Of a DNA stretch of 47,094 nucleotides, positions 24,032-32,583 are shown in pieces; the first letter of the stretch is position 1, and each line of letters opens with the position of its first letter. The DNA lies in the NCBI GenBank assembly GCA_015060075.1, contig SUZE01000015.1, forward strand, positions 1-47,094. The letters run 5' to 3'. Source of the DNA: Rikenellaceae bacterium (GTDB taxonomy: Bacteria > Bacteroidota > Bacteroidia > Bacteroidales > Rikenellaceae). The notes below the pieces were generated by a model. It saw only the letters and a list, made by a program, of their open reading frames with translations. It did not search any database and was not told where the DNA came from. The translations under genes and the position numbers were made by a program.

Positions 24032-26086
24032 TTGAGAAAACACTTAACATCTATACTCGTAACTCTTCTGTTGTTGGTAGTGGCGTATACAGCACACGCT
24101 CAGCAGCGGGATAGTGTCGCTATGTCGATAGATGTCGAGCAGATAACGGTTACGGGCGACAAACGAGTGGTAACGGAGGCTGACCGATACGGAAATATAT
24201 CCATCAACCCGAAACAACTTATCTCGATGCCACGCATTGCAGGCTCGGTCGATATTGTGCGGGCATTACAGTTCTCACCCGGCGTTTTAGTTTCGAAGCA
24301 GGGCGACTCCTCAATATATGTCAGAGGTAGCGATGCAGGACAGAACCTGACTCTGCTGAACAACGCTCCCGTCTACTCACCATCACATCTCTTCGGTTTC
24401 TTCTCGGTATTCAACTCGGCACACATTAGCGGTGCTACATTTCTGAAATCGAGCATTCCGGCACAATACGGCTCGGCACTATCCTCGATTATGGATATTC
24501 GCACCAACTCGTATATACCTCAAAAGTTCGGCATCGAAGGCAATATTGGACTTATCGAAGCCGATTTAGCATTACAGATTCCACTCAACAAGAGAGGAGC
24601 TATATTCCTTTCGGCTCGCCACTCGTATATCTCGTGGCTGACTGCCGCAATGAGTAAAAGCAACATGAATATCATGTACGAATTTGGCGACTTTGGTGCA
24701 ACCTATGTACAAGATTTGGGCAAAGTGGGTAAGTTGGTGGTAAATTCTCACTTCAACAACGATATGGTTGATGCAGATTTGAGTCTATATGATTCGGTCG
24801 CACGATTAAATTGGTGGGATAGCACCTCTTCGGCAGTATTGAGTACCTCGTTTGGCAAGGGTGTTACGATGGAAAACACTATCTATGCCACCATCTTCAA
24901 GAACATGTTCGAGGCGAATCTTATAGGAAATAATTTTTGGACCCCGACAAGTATCACCGATATCGGAGCAAAACATATCACAACATGGAGCCGTGAAAAA
25001 TTCGAGTTGAGTGGCGGTTTCGACTATGCCTATCGCCGGATTCAACCGCAAAACATGTTGAGCACCATATATACCCAGAACATAGAAAGCGGCAATTTAC
25101 AGATAACCCACGAGGCTGCACTCTTCGCCTCTATACTATACAAACCATGGCAGCACCTCGAACTCGATGGTGGTATCCGTCTGAGCATGTACTCCATAGA
25201 CCGCAATGAGTTCTACGACTTTGAGCCCCGTGTGATGGTTGCTGTACCATTCGGAAATAACGCCAGAATATGGGCTGCTTACAACAAAACTGTACAATAT
25301 CTGCAACTTATACCGCAATCAAATGCAAGTTTTGCCACCGACTTCTATATGGGCTCGACAAGCGCTCACCCGCCAATGGTAAGCCACTGCGCATCGTTGG
25401 GATATTCACAATCGGCTCTCAAAGGGAGTTTAAGATGGTCGGTAGAACTATTCTATCGACAGATGTACAATGTATTGGAGTTTGATGCTCGGCTCAACAC
25501 CATGTTATCGACAAGTTACGACATAAACGACTATATCTACTCTGGTATAGGCGAGGCGTATGGTGCAGAGTTTATGGTAAGCTATTCTCACCCTAAATTC
25601 GATGTTCAGGCCCACTACACACTCAGTCGCTCGTTGCGAAACTTCCGGGAACTCAATCAAGGCAAGCCTTTTGCCTCCTCCTCGGACCGCCCGCACAACC
25701 TCTCCTTTACAGCGACATACAGACCTATCAAGCAGTTAGATATCTCGGCAACCTTTCTCTATGCTACGGGAGGAGCATATACCGCACCAACGGCAATTCA
25801 CATGGTCGGAGGAGCCTTCCTCAAAGAGTATGGAGCCTACAACGGAGCACGCATGCCCGATTTTCACCGTTTGGACCTCTCAGCAACATATTGGTTCAAG
25901 AGTAAGCGTTTCCAACGAAATGGTATAAATATATCTATATATAATGTATACGCCCGCAGAAACCCGATGTTCCTTTCGTGGCGTGTCGCTGAGGACGAAG
26001 AGATGGATAACACCTACAACATAACAGAGGGCCAGCCCGTTCTGTTTGAGATACTACCATCCATAAGTTGGACCTTTAAGTTTTAG
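24032..26086 (+). CDS. TonB-dependent outer-membrane receptor (DUF4249-type locus)
   Basis: 684 aa starting with TTG (24032-24034): the signal peptide (RKHLTSILVTLLLLVVAYTAHAQ, broken here by its TTG start) needs this start and no ATG is available. After the signal peptide comes QITVTGDKR, then the plug (about 45-160; ALQFSPGVLVSKQGDSSIYVRGSDAGQN and YGSALSSIMDIRTN) and the barrel, ending IPS-like ISWTFKF with terminal Phe. It lacks the usual N-terminal carboxypeptidase-regulatory domain, hence the short length. The next gene, 5 bp on, is a DUF4249 lipoprotein; such pairs are known in Bacteroidetes but their cargo is not established. No SusD gene is present, so it is not a classical polysaccharide-utilisation pair. 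Confidence 0.88.
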   Translation: MRKHLTSILVTLLLLVVAYTAHAQQRDSVAMSIDVEQITVTGDKRVVTEADRYGNISINPKQLISMPRIAGSVDIVRALQFSPGVLVSKQGDSSIYVRGSDAGQNLTLLNNAPVYSPSHLFGFFSVFNSAHISGATFLKSSIPAQYGSALSSIMDIRTNSYIPQKFGIEGNIGLIEADLALQIPLNKRGAIFLSARHSYISWLTAAMSKSNMNIMYEFGDFGATYVQDLGKVGKLVVNSHFNNDMVDADLSLYDSVARLNWWDSTSSAVLSTSFGKGVTMENTIYATIFKNMFEANLIGNNFWTPTSITDIGAKHITTWSREKFELSGGFDYAYRRIQPQNMLSTIYTQNIESGNLQITHEAALFASILYKPWQHLELDGGIRLSMYSIDRNEFYDFEPRVMVAVPFGNNARIWAAYNKTVQYLQLIPQSNASFATDFYMGSTSAHPPMVSHCASLGYSQSALKGSLRWSVELFYRQMYNVLEFDARLNTMLSTSYDINDYIYSGIGEAYGAEFMVSYSHPKFDVQAHYTLSRSLRNFRELNQGKPFASSSDRPHNLSFTATYRPIKQLDISATFLYATGGAYTAPTAIHMVGGAFLKEYGAYNGARMPDFHRLDLSATYWFKSKRFQRNGINISIYNVYARRNPMFLSWRVAEDEEMDNTYNITEGQPVLFEILPSISWTFKF

Positions 26087-26091
26087 AGGCT

Positions 26092-26994
26092 ATGATTGCA
26101 AAGATAATATACATATTGATAACCCTACTGATGTTCAGTTCGTGCCTAAAAGAGGAGTACCCCGACAACGCATTCGAGGAGCAACTCGTTGTCGAAGGCT
26201 CTATCGAACAAGATGGCGTGGCAAAGGTTATGCTTTCACTTAACATGCAACACTCGGAGAAGATATCAGAAGAGACTCTTCGAAATAGAATTATAAGGTA
26301 TGCCATCGTGGTTGTAACAGACGAAACGGATAGCGAAAACATACAAAGCGAGCAGTTAATATGCCGAATGGACAAAAAGTACCCTACACAATTTGTATAT
26401 ATGGGGGCAACTATCATAGGCAAGGTGGGCGGAAAATATAGACTTGACATATATTATAGCGGTCGTCAATGGACCGCAACAACCACAATTCCGGAGCCTA
26501 ACAGACTCTACGATGTAACAACCGAGATTGTTGGAAACATGTACCGCATCAAGGCTACAATAAAACCCAATGCCGACAATCTGCCATATATGGTGAGGTG
26601 TGAAACCTCCTTCACAAAAGAGGACGAGCCATACTACTTACCACCGGCACTATTTGGAATTATTGAGAATTGCGAGCAGGAGACCACAATCACCATCAAT
26701 AGGCCTCTCGACTACGAGAATATTCGGGAGTACTCAACTCTCTTCCTGATATACGAAGATGTATATATTCAATTCTGCACGATGTCTAAGTTTGGATACC
26801 GCTATTGGAGTCTTTGGGAAAATTGCACACTCAATAGCCTGAACCCTGTATTCCCCGTTGATGAGGAGCCTCCTACAAATATCGTGGAGGTAACAGAGAA
26901 TGCTACAACAAGAGGTGCGGCGGGCATTTGGCAAGGATATGGCGTTTCGTACTATCGTGTGGTACCAAATCTGAATAATCTTCCTAAAAATTAG
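26092..26994 (+). CDS. DUF4249-family lipoprotein
   Basis: 300 aa with type II signal peptide (SSC, Cys18). The family pattern is visible: EEQLVVEGSIEQDGVAKVML near the mature start, GGKYRLDIYYSGRQWTATTTIPEP in the middle, and an aromatic, Gly-rich end AAGIWQGYGVSYYRV. DUF4249 proteins accompany TonB receptors in Bacteroidetes and are thought to sit on the outer membrane as their partner. The gene starts 5 bp after the receptor stop codon. Its own stop codon (26992-26994) is the first base pair region of a long hairpin element. Confidence 0.82.
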   Translation: MIAKIIYILITLLMFSSCLKEEYPDNAFEEQLVVEGSIEQDGVAKVMLSLNMQHSEKISEETLRNRIIRYAIVVVTDETDSENIQSEQLICRMDKKYPTQFVYMGATIIGKVGGKYRLDIYYSGRQWTATTTIPEPNRLYDVTTEIVGNMYRIKATIKPNADNLPYMVRCETSFTKEDEPYYLPPALFGIIENCEQETTITINRPLDYENIREYSTLFLIYEDVYIQFCTMSKFGYRYWSLWENCTLNSLNPVFPVDEEPPTNIVEVTENATTRGAAGIWQGYGVSYYRVVPNLNNLPKN

Positions 26995-27069
26995 AGTTGG
27001 GGGGGGCAGTCTCTCCCGAAACCGCAGCATACTTGGCGTATGTGAGGATTCTCAATATTACCCCGACTC
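26994..27069. repeat. Apex-conserved hairpin, copy A
   Basis: Outer stem GAGTTGGGG (26994-27002) pairs with CCCCGACTC (27061-27069) with one G-T wobble. The apex is GCAGCATAC, TTGGC, GTATGTGAG. The first base of the left arm is the last base of the DUF4249 stop codon. Confidence 0.7.
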
Positions 27070-27127
27070 AAAGATTGGAATTTAAGCAGATGGTCACGAC
27101 CTACCCAAGTGGTAGAAGCACAAATAG

Positions 27128-27160
27128 AGAGGGGTGGTATTTTGCAAACACCACCCCTCC
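27128..27160. terminator. Hairpin between convergent genes
   Basis: GGGGTGGT pairs with ACCACCCC around an 11-nt loop; no T-run follows. It stands between hairpin copies A and B in the 296-bp gap between the DUF4249 and POT genes. Role as a terminator is uncertain. Confidence 0.4.
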
Positions 27161-27167
27161 CAACTTC

Positions 27168-27289
27168 AAAATCGTAAATGATTAGGCTATTTTTGTGCGT
27201 TGCGCAGTGCTGGAAAGCGCAGCATACTTGGCGTATGTGAGCATTTACAGCGCAAGCAAGGTGCAAAAAGAGTCAATCAGAACGATTTT
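27168..27289. repeat. Apex-conserved hairpin, copy B
   Basis: Left end AAAATCGT (27168-27175) and right end ACGATTTT (27282-27289) are exact complements; further inside TGATT / AATCA, CTATTTTTG / CAAAAAGAG and GCGCAG-side words pair as well, up to the apex GCAGCATAC, TTGGC, GTATGTGAGCA. The right end is one base from the stop codon of the POT transporter gene (27291). Confidence 0.8.
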
Positions 27290-27290
27290 A

Positions 27291-28823
27291 TTACTTGGTT
27301 GCACTCTCCAAACGCTTCATCATAACAAACATGAACAACGCCGAGAGCAAGCACAATGCGATAAATACCGACCAAACAACGGTCAATGAGATACCGCCCC
27401 AGAGGAAACCGCCAACAGCGACAAGCATATTACCGATTGCGGTAGCCACAAACCAGCCACCCATCATCATACCCTTGTACTTTGGAGGAGCAACCTTCGA
27501 TACGAACGAGATACCCATTGGCGAGAGCAACAACTCTGCAAAGGTCAATACGAGGTAGGTCATAATCAACCAATTTGCCGATACAAGTGGTACATCTGCG
27601 CCAGCCTTAACTGCCTCTGCCTGCTCGTTTGGAGTGAGCAAACCCTGCGAGCCAAATGCCATAACAGCGAAACCTACCGCTGCAACGAGCATACCGTAAG
27701 CGATTTTACGAGGTGCCGAAGGCTCCTTGCCACGCTTTGCGAGTGCGCCAAAGATAGCCAACGATACAGGAGTAAGAGCCACAACATAGAATGGGTTGAA
27801 CTGCTGGAAGATTGGAGCTGAAACTGCAACCGAAGCATCGCCAACGCCCATACCTTTATAAACGAGGTATGCTACCGCAGCAGCCAAAACCGCAAATGAA
27901 GCAATCTTACCCTTTGCGCTATTGCTCTGGAATACAGAGAATGCTGCATAAACAGCAACGATAACAACAACCAAGTTCCAAACGCTGAATGCCATGCTCT
28001 GCAAGCCGAATGCCTCCTTAACGGTGAACTCGTCAGCGAAGTAGGTCAAAGTAAGACCGTTCTGGTGGAATGCCATCCAGAAGAAGATTACAACGGCAAA
28101 CACAAGGCACAAAGCGATGATACGCTGCTTGGTCTCGGCAGGAGAGAGGTTATCCTCAACCTGTGCAGCAGCAGCCTTATCGCTCTTCTTGCCACCCTCA
28201 ACATGGCGGAACCAGTTGCGGCAAGCATAGTAGATAGCCATCGACACAATCAACGCTACACAAGCCACTGCAAACGAGAAGTGGTAGGCATCGTTACCCT
28301 CGAAACCGAGCGACTTCTCAGCCCAATCCTTGATTGCTACGGCTGCGGTTGGAGCGAACAATGCACCAATGTTGATAGCCATATAGAAGAGTGAGAATGC
28401 AGAGTCTCGCTTGTCTGCATACTTAGGGTCATCGTAAAGATTACCAACCATAACCTGCAAGTTACCCTTGAACAATCCTGTACCGACAGAGATGAAAAGC
28501 AACGCACCGAGCATTGCAATCATCGCCAAGGTATCGCCACCGAGAGGCAACGAGAGGAGGAGGTAACCTACGAACATAATCGAGATACCGATGGTAACCA
28601 TCTTACCATAGCCGAACTTGTCTGCCAAGATACCACCGAAGAGTGGCATAAAATAGACAAGACCGAGGAAAGTACTGTAAATCGCACCTGCTACACCTGC
28701 GTCCAAACCGAAGTTTGCACGAAGGAACAAGGCAAATACAGCCAACATTGTGTAGTAGCCGAAACGCTCACCTGTATTAGCGAGAGCGAGGGCATAAAGG
28801 GCTTTTGGATGTCCTTTGAACAT
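27291..28823 (-). CDS. POT-family proton-dependent oligopeptide transporter
   Basis: 510 aa, inner-membrane, about 14 hydrophobic segments. The two POT signatures are seen near the N-terminus: ANTGERFGYYTMLAVFALFL (the ExxERFxYY-like element, helix 1) and GGILADKFGYGKMVTIG; later FYMAINIGALFAPTAA (second signature, PTR2-type) and the FAELLLSPMGISFVSKVAPPKY segment. It imports di- and tripeptides with protons. Single gene with a leader of about 95 nt that contains a heptamer array; its 3' end is next to hairpin copy B. Confidence 0.92.
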   Translation of the reverse strand: MFKGHPKALYALALANTGERFGYYTMLAVFALFLRANFGLDAGVAGAIYSTFLGLVYFMPLFGGILADKFGYGKMVTIGISIMFVGYLLLSLPLGGDTLAMIAMLGALLFISVGTGLFKGNLQVMVGNLYDDPKYADKRDSAFSLFYMAINIGALFAPTAAVAIKDWAEKSLGFEGNDAYHFSFAVACVALIVSMAIYYACRNWFRHVEGGKKSDKAAAAQVEDNLSPAETKQRIIALCLVFAVVIFFWMAFHQNGLTLTYFADEFTVKEAFGLQSMAFSVWNLVVVIVAVYAAFSVFQSNSAKGKIASFAVLAAAVAYLVYKGMGVGDASVAVSAPIFQQFNPFYVVALTPVSLAIFGALAKRGKEPSAPRKIAYGMLVAAVGFAVMAFGSQGLLTPNEQAEAVKAGADVPLVSANWLIMTYLVLTFAELLLSPMGISFVSKVAPPKYKGMMMGGWFVATAIGNMLVAVGGFLWGGISLTVVWSVFIALCLLSALFMFVMMKRLESATK

Positions 28824-28892
28824 AGTGATAATTGTTTAGTAAGTTAATAAATAAAATTTCCAATTCTAATCGCCCTATTTCGAGGGCTATCA

Positions 28893-28920
28893 GCCATTAG
28901 TTATTAGCCATTGGCCTTTT
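28893..28920 (+). repeat. Heptamer array in the leader of the POT gene
   Basis: GCCATTA, GTTATTA, GCCATTG, GCCTTTT in 7-bp steps, between the -7 box at 28926-28933 and the ATG, hence in the transcribed leader. Confidence 0.75.
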
Positions 28921-28925
28921 CGGCA

Positions 28926-28933
28926 CAAAGGTA
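28926..28933 (-). promoter_or_regulatory. -7 box of the POT gene
   Basis: Minus-strand TACCTTTG, a match to TAnnTTTG. The surrounding GGCACAAAG-GTAGTAAA words recur upstream of tig (46669-46683). Confidence 0.55.
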
Positions 28934-28943
28934 GTAAAATTTT

Positions 28944-29063
28944 CGGAATTATATAGTTTAGTGTCGTGAAAACATTGTCATTCCGAAGGAGCGTAGCGAC
29001 TGTGGGAATCTCCCACTTGTTAATTAAAAACAATAAATAATGGAGATTGTCCTTTGTGTCATT
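28944..29063. mobile_element. Truncated copy of the MITE-like element
   Basis: Begins CGGAATTATATAGTTTAGTG exactly like the element at 18400, followed by the same internal order (GTCATT, AGCGTAGCGAC, AATCTCCC, TTGTTAATT, GGAGATTGTC, GTCAT), but the right terminal repeat is missing. A consensus promoter for the next lipoprotein gene starts 6 bp after its end. Confidence 0.75.
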
Positions 29064-29068
29064 TTTAT

Positions 29069-29099
29069 TTTGATTTATTAAATCTTTTTATTAAATTTG
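29069..29099 (+). promoter_or_regulatory. Consensus promoter of the 356-aa lipoprotein
   Basis: TTTG (29069-29072), 19 bases, TAAATTTG (29092-29099). The leader is about 90 nt long. Confidence 0.7.
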
Positions 29100-29198
29100 C
29101 ATTACAAAAAAACGCATCGCAGATGCCGTATAACGGTGGTTTTTTACAATTTGTAACAAAAAGTACACTTTTTAATAATAAATTAAAATCGAAATGCT

Positions 29199-30269
29199 AT
29201 GAAAAAGAATCTACTTTCAATGTTAATGCTTGGTGCAGCAATATTGTTTGCATGCTGTACACCAAACGATGGTAATGGTGACAATAGTGGCGACGGCAAC
29301 AAGGTTACTTTTGCTGTTGAAACTGCAAATATCACACACTCTTCGGTGGATGTTACCATCACCCCTAACAATGCCGAGACTTGGTGGTTTGCAAAGCTTT
29401 ATAGCGAGAATGACCTCAACACTTACGCACAGGGCAATGCGTTGACTGCTATCACTAACGAGCTCGATTTGTACATGGGTGTTGTTAATGCTTACAACGA
29501 GGGTGTTTCCGAGAGTGAGAAGCTTGACCTCTTGACATTCGGATTCGACGAGATTATTAAGGGTTCAGCTACTTTGACAGCATCGTATCTTTTGCCTGAA
29601 ACCACTTATTATGTAATCGTAGCAGAGGTTAATGGCGAAGGTCTTGCATCTCAAGAGGTAACAACACATAAGTTCACAACTCTTGCTCGCCCGGTTGGCA
29701 ACACCACCGTTTTCGTTCCTCAGATGGCAACAGTTGTGTGCCAGGGCGATTATTATGGTGCTGAGTCAAACGATATTATCTTAAATCTCTTTGCAGAAAA
29801 TGAGAATGGCATTGTTGCAAATATTTCTATTGAGTACTTTACCGAACTTGACAATCACGATGGCGTAGGTTCATTTGTTCCTGATTACGACTATACCTTC
29901 GCAGCTGGCACATTCTGCCCAGGTGAGTATTACGATGGTGAGTTGTATCCAGCATACTATGTTGAAATGAATCCGGAGACCGAGGAGTATGTTGCAATGG
30001 CAGTTCTTGTTGATGGTACAGTATCTGTAACAAAGGAGGGCTCTGAGTACACCATTAACGCCTCTTTGACAAGCGAGGATGGAGATGTTTACAAAGTGGA
30101 GAACTATAAATACTCTCTTGGCGAGGATACTTATTACGACGACTGCAATGGTGCTGCTTTGTTGAAGTTGTCAAACAAGAAGAATAACAATCGTTCAATC
30201 AAGGTTGCTAACCCTGCAACAAAGGTGTTGAAGGTTGGTCATCTCGGAGCGAAAGCTATCCGTAGATAG
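29199..30269 (+). CDS. FN3-like lipoprotein with a basic C-terminal tail
   Basis: 356 aa, type II signal peptide (FACC, Cys19) followed by an Asp/Asn/Gly-rich linker. Residues about 34-165 form an FN3-like module (VTFAVETANITHSSVDVTITP to LLPETTYYVIVAEVNGEG) similar to that of the lipoprotein at 18860-20293. Residues about 170-330 form a beta-rich domain starting FVPQMATVVCQGDYYG, with YYVEMNPETEEYVAMAVLVDG. The C-terminal 35 residues are rich in Lys/Arg/Asn and end KAIRR. No BACON domain. Function unknown; probably a surface-exposed binding protein. Closed by a strong terminator. Confidence 0.78.
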   Translation: MKKNLLSMLMLGAAILFACCTPNDGNGDNSGDGNKVTFAVETANITHSSVDVTITPNNAETWWFAKLYSENDLNTYAQGNALTAITNELDLYMGVVNAYNEGVSESEKLDLLTFGFDEIIKGSATLTASYLLPETTYYVIVAEVNGEGLASQEVTTHKFTTLARPVGNTTVFVPQMATVVCQGDYYGAESNDIILNLFAENENGIVANISIEYFTELDNHDGVGSFVPDYDYTFAAGTFCPGEYYDGELYPAYYVEMNPETEEYVAMAVLVDGTVSVTKEGSEYTINASLTSEDGDVYKVENYKYSLGEDTYYDDCNGAALLKLSNKKNNNRSIKVANPATKVLKVGHLGAKAIRR

Positions 30270-30290
30270 CCTTCATAAGTATAATTCCAT

Positions 30291-30336
30291 AAAAAATGAG
30301 TGTGTCCTTGCAGTTTTGACACACTCATTTTTTTTG
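30291..30336 (+). terminator. Rho-independent terminator
   Basis: AAAATGAGTGTGTC pairs perfectly with GACACACTCATTTT around an 11-nt loop and continues into eight Ts. Confidence 0.9.
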
Positions 30337-30366
30337 ATTTTTCTTGTACCCCTATTTGCGAAACCA

Positions 30367-32397
30367 CTATTTCTGCCACTTCAACACCATTGCTGTTCGG
30401 GCGGTGTTGTAAATCTTGATAAAATAGTGCGGATTGTCCCACTCATCTACTATCGTTTCGGAGAAGTGCTCTTGCCCCTTCGTCTGGCGGTCAAAACCTC
30501 CGAAACGCTCCTCATCGGTCGATAGTTCCACCGTATATTTTCCTGCCCATGGCACCTCGACACGATAGTCAGGCACCGAGTTTGTCGGACTCCAATTAAA
30601 GACAAAGTACAACCCCTTGTGCGAGTAGGCGATAGTCTGGTTCTCTTGGTCGGAGTGCCACTTATAAGGGTAGCCATCAGCCAAAACCTTATATTTTTTG
30701 ACCACCTTCAACATCTCCTTATCGAAGGCTCCGAGTTGTCCGTAGCGCAAGAATCCGTTATCTGCCAACGACCATTGGCGGCGGGCATGCGAATAGCTCC
30801 AATCGTTGCCCTCACGCGGAAAATCTATCCACTCGGGGTGTCCGAACTCGTTGCCCATAAAGTTGAGATAGGCATCGCCACCCACCGATATAGTCATCAG
30901 TCGAATCATCTTGTGCAGAGCCATACCACGCTCCACCATCAAGTTCTCCGAGCCTTTATTCATCGCAAAGTACATCTCTTTGTCCATCAGGCGGAAGGCA
31001 ATAGTCTTATCGCCCACCATCGCCTGGTCGTGCGACTCGGCATAAGCCACCGTCTTAACCTTCGGCAGACGATTTGTCAATACACCCCAAATCTCCTCGA
31101 CATTCCAATCTTCATCGCGCTCATCTTCGATAAGTCGAATCCAGAAGTCGGGTATCGCCATTCCAAGTCGGAAGTCAAAGCCGATACCGCCATCTTCAAT
31201 TGTTCGGCACATACCCGGCATGCCGCTGACATCCTCGGCAATGGTTACAGCCTCAGGGCGGAAGTCGTGAACGAGTTTGTTTGCCAACGAGAGATAGACC
31301 AAGGCATCACGATTGACACCCTCGTCAAAGAACTTCTCACGGCAGTCGAAGTCGGTATAGCCGTGGTGGTGATATATCATTGAGGTTACGCCATCGAAGC
31401 GGTAGCCGTCAAAGTGGAACTCATCAAGCCAATACTTGACGTTCGAGAGGAGGAAATGCTCCACCTCACGCTTGCCATAGTCGAAAATCTTTGAATCCCA
31501 ATACTGCTGATAGCCCGCATCTCCCTCCTTCGAGTAGTGATAAGGCGAGCCATCGAGTTCGTTTATGCCCTCGTTGAAGTTCTTGACATAGTGAGCATGA
31601 ACGATATCCATAATTACGGCAATGCCCAACTTGTGAGCCTTGCGCACCAACGATTTCAACTCCTCAGGGGTGCCGAAGCGAGATGACGGAGCAAAGAAAT
31701 TCGCTACATGGTAGCCAAACGAGCCGTAGTATGGGTGTTCGGCAATAGCCATAACCTGAATGGCGTTATAGCCCGCCTTCTTGACACGAGGCAAAACCTT
31801 CTGCTCAAACTCCTTGTAGGTACTGATGCCCTCCTTCTCGGAGGACATTCCGATATGGGTTTCGTAAATCAGCAGATTATTTTTATCGACAACAAGTTTG
31901 TCCTCGCCCCAATCGAATGGTTGCGGAATCCAGAATTGCGCCGAGTAGTTCTTCGTATTGTCGTCTTGGATAAGGCGTGTAGCGTAAGCCGGAATACGGT
32001 CGTGCCAGCCATTTTGTCCGTGAATATGGAGTTTGTAGAGTGAGCCGTGTGTTAGGCGGTACTCGTACATCGCATCGGGCAGGAAGATACTCCAAACGCC
32101 ATTTGCATCTTTGTTCAAACGCAACTGTGTGCGTTGCCAATTGTTGAAGTCGCCAAAGATATAGACATCGTATGCCGCAGGCAGCCACTCACGAAACCAC
32201 CAGCCCGACATATCCTCATCGTACTGCCAACCGAAGTAGCGATAGCCATTTGCATAATCTACAATCGAGCCGTTACGCTCAATATCGGCAAGATGCTGAC
32301 AATAGGCGTCATATCGCTCATTTACAGCCTCCTCAACGGGTTGCAACCACTCGTCCTCGGCAACCATTGCCAACTGCTTTCTCTCGTTCTCAACCAT
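30367..32397 (-). CDS. glgB: 1,4-alpha-glucan branching enzyme (GH13)
   Basis: 676 aa, the size of the eukaryote-like GH13_8 branching enzymes common in Bacteroidetes. N-terminal CBM48 (about 45-150, FGDFNNWQ), central alpha-amylase barrel with nucleophile Asp335 (GYRFDGVTSM), acid Glu388 (TIAEDVSG) and stabiliser Asp457 (YAESHDQ), plus IMDIVHAH, and a C-terminal all-beta domain. It makes alpha-1,6 branches in glycogen. No other glycogen genes are adjacent. A TATATTTG -7 box lies at 32428-32435, directly beside a heptamer array. Confidence 0.94.
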   Translation of the reverse strand: MVENERKQLAMVAEDEWLQPVEEAVNERYDAYCQHLADIERNGSIVDYANGYRYFGWQYDEDMSGWWFREWLPAAYDVYIFGDFNNWQRTQLRLNKDANGVWSIFLPDAMYEYRLTHGSLYKLHIHGQNGWHDRIPAYATRLIQDDNTKNYSAQFWIPQPFDWGEDKLVVDKNNLLIYETHIGMSSEKEGISTYKEFEQKVLPRVKKAGYNAIQVMAIAEHPYYGSFGYHVANFFAPSSRFGTPEELKSLVRKAHKLGIAVIMDIVHAHYVKNFNEGINELDGSPYHYSKEGDAGYQQYWDSKIFDYGKREVEHFLLSNVKYWLDEFHFDGYRFDGVTSMIYHHHGYTDFDCREKFFDEGVNRDALVYLSLANKLVHDFRPEAVTIAEDVSGMPGMCRTIEDGGIGFDFRLGMAIPDFWIRLIEDERDEDWNVEEIWGVLTNRLPKVKTVAYAESHDQAMVGDKTIAFRLMDKEMYFAMNKGSENLMVERGMALHKMIRLMTISVGGDAYLNFMGNEFGHPEWIDFPREGNDWSYSHARRQWSLADNGFLRYGQLGAFDKEMLKVVKKYKVLADGYPYKWHSDQENQTIAYSHKGLYFVFNWSPTNSVPDYRVEVPWAGKYTVELSTDEERFGGFDRQTKGQEHFSETIVDEWDNPHYFIKIYNTARTAMVLKWQK

Positions 32398-32427
32398 CTT
32401 TACGGCAAATTAAGTGTTAAACCACTA

Positions 32428-32435
32428 CAAATATA
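32428..32435 (-). promoter_or_regulatory. -7 box of glgB
   Basis: Minus-strand TATATTTG; leader about 24 nt. The position where a -33 element would be falls into the (TTGAGAG) heptamer array. Confidence 0.55.
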
Positions 32436-32442
32436 ATAAAAA

Positions 32443-32507
<65 letters not shown>

Positions 32508-32545
32508 AAGAATAATAGATGTAGATAAAAATAGGAGCAATAGTA

Positions 32546-32581
32546 CCCCTATTGCCCCTATTATCCCTATTGCTCTTACTA
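32546..32581 (+). repeat. Nonamer array, 4 units
   Basis: CCCCTATTG, CCCCTATTA, TCCCTATTG, CTCTTACTA in 9-bp steps, ending 3 bp before the stop codon of the TonB receptor gene. Confidence 0.7.
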
Positions 32582-32583
32582 AA

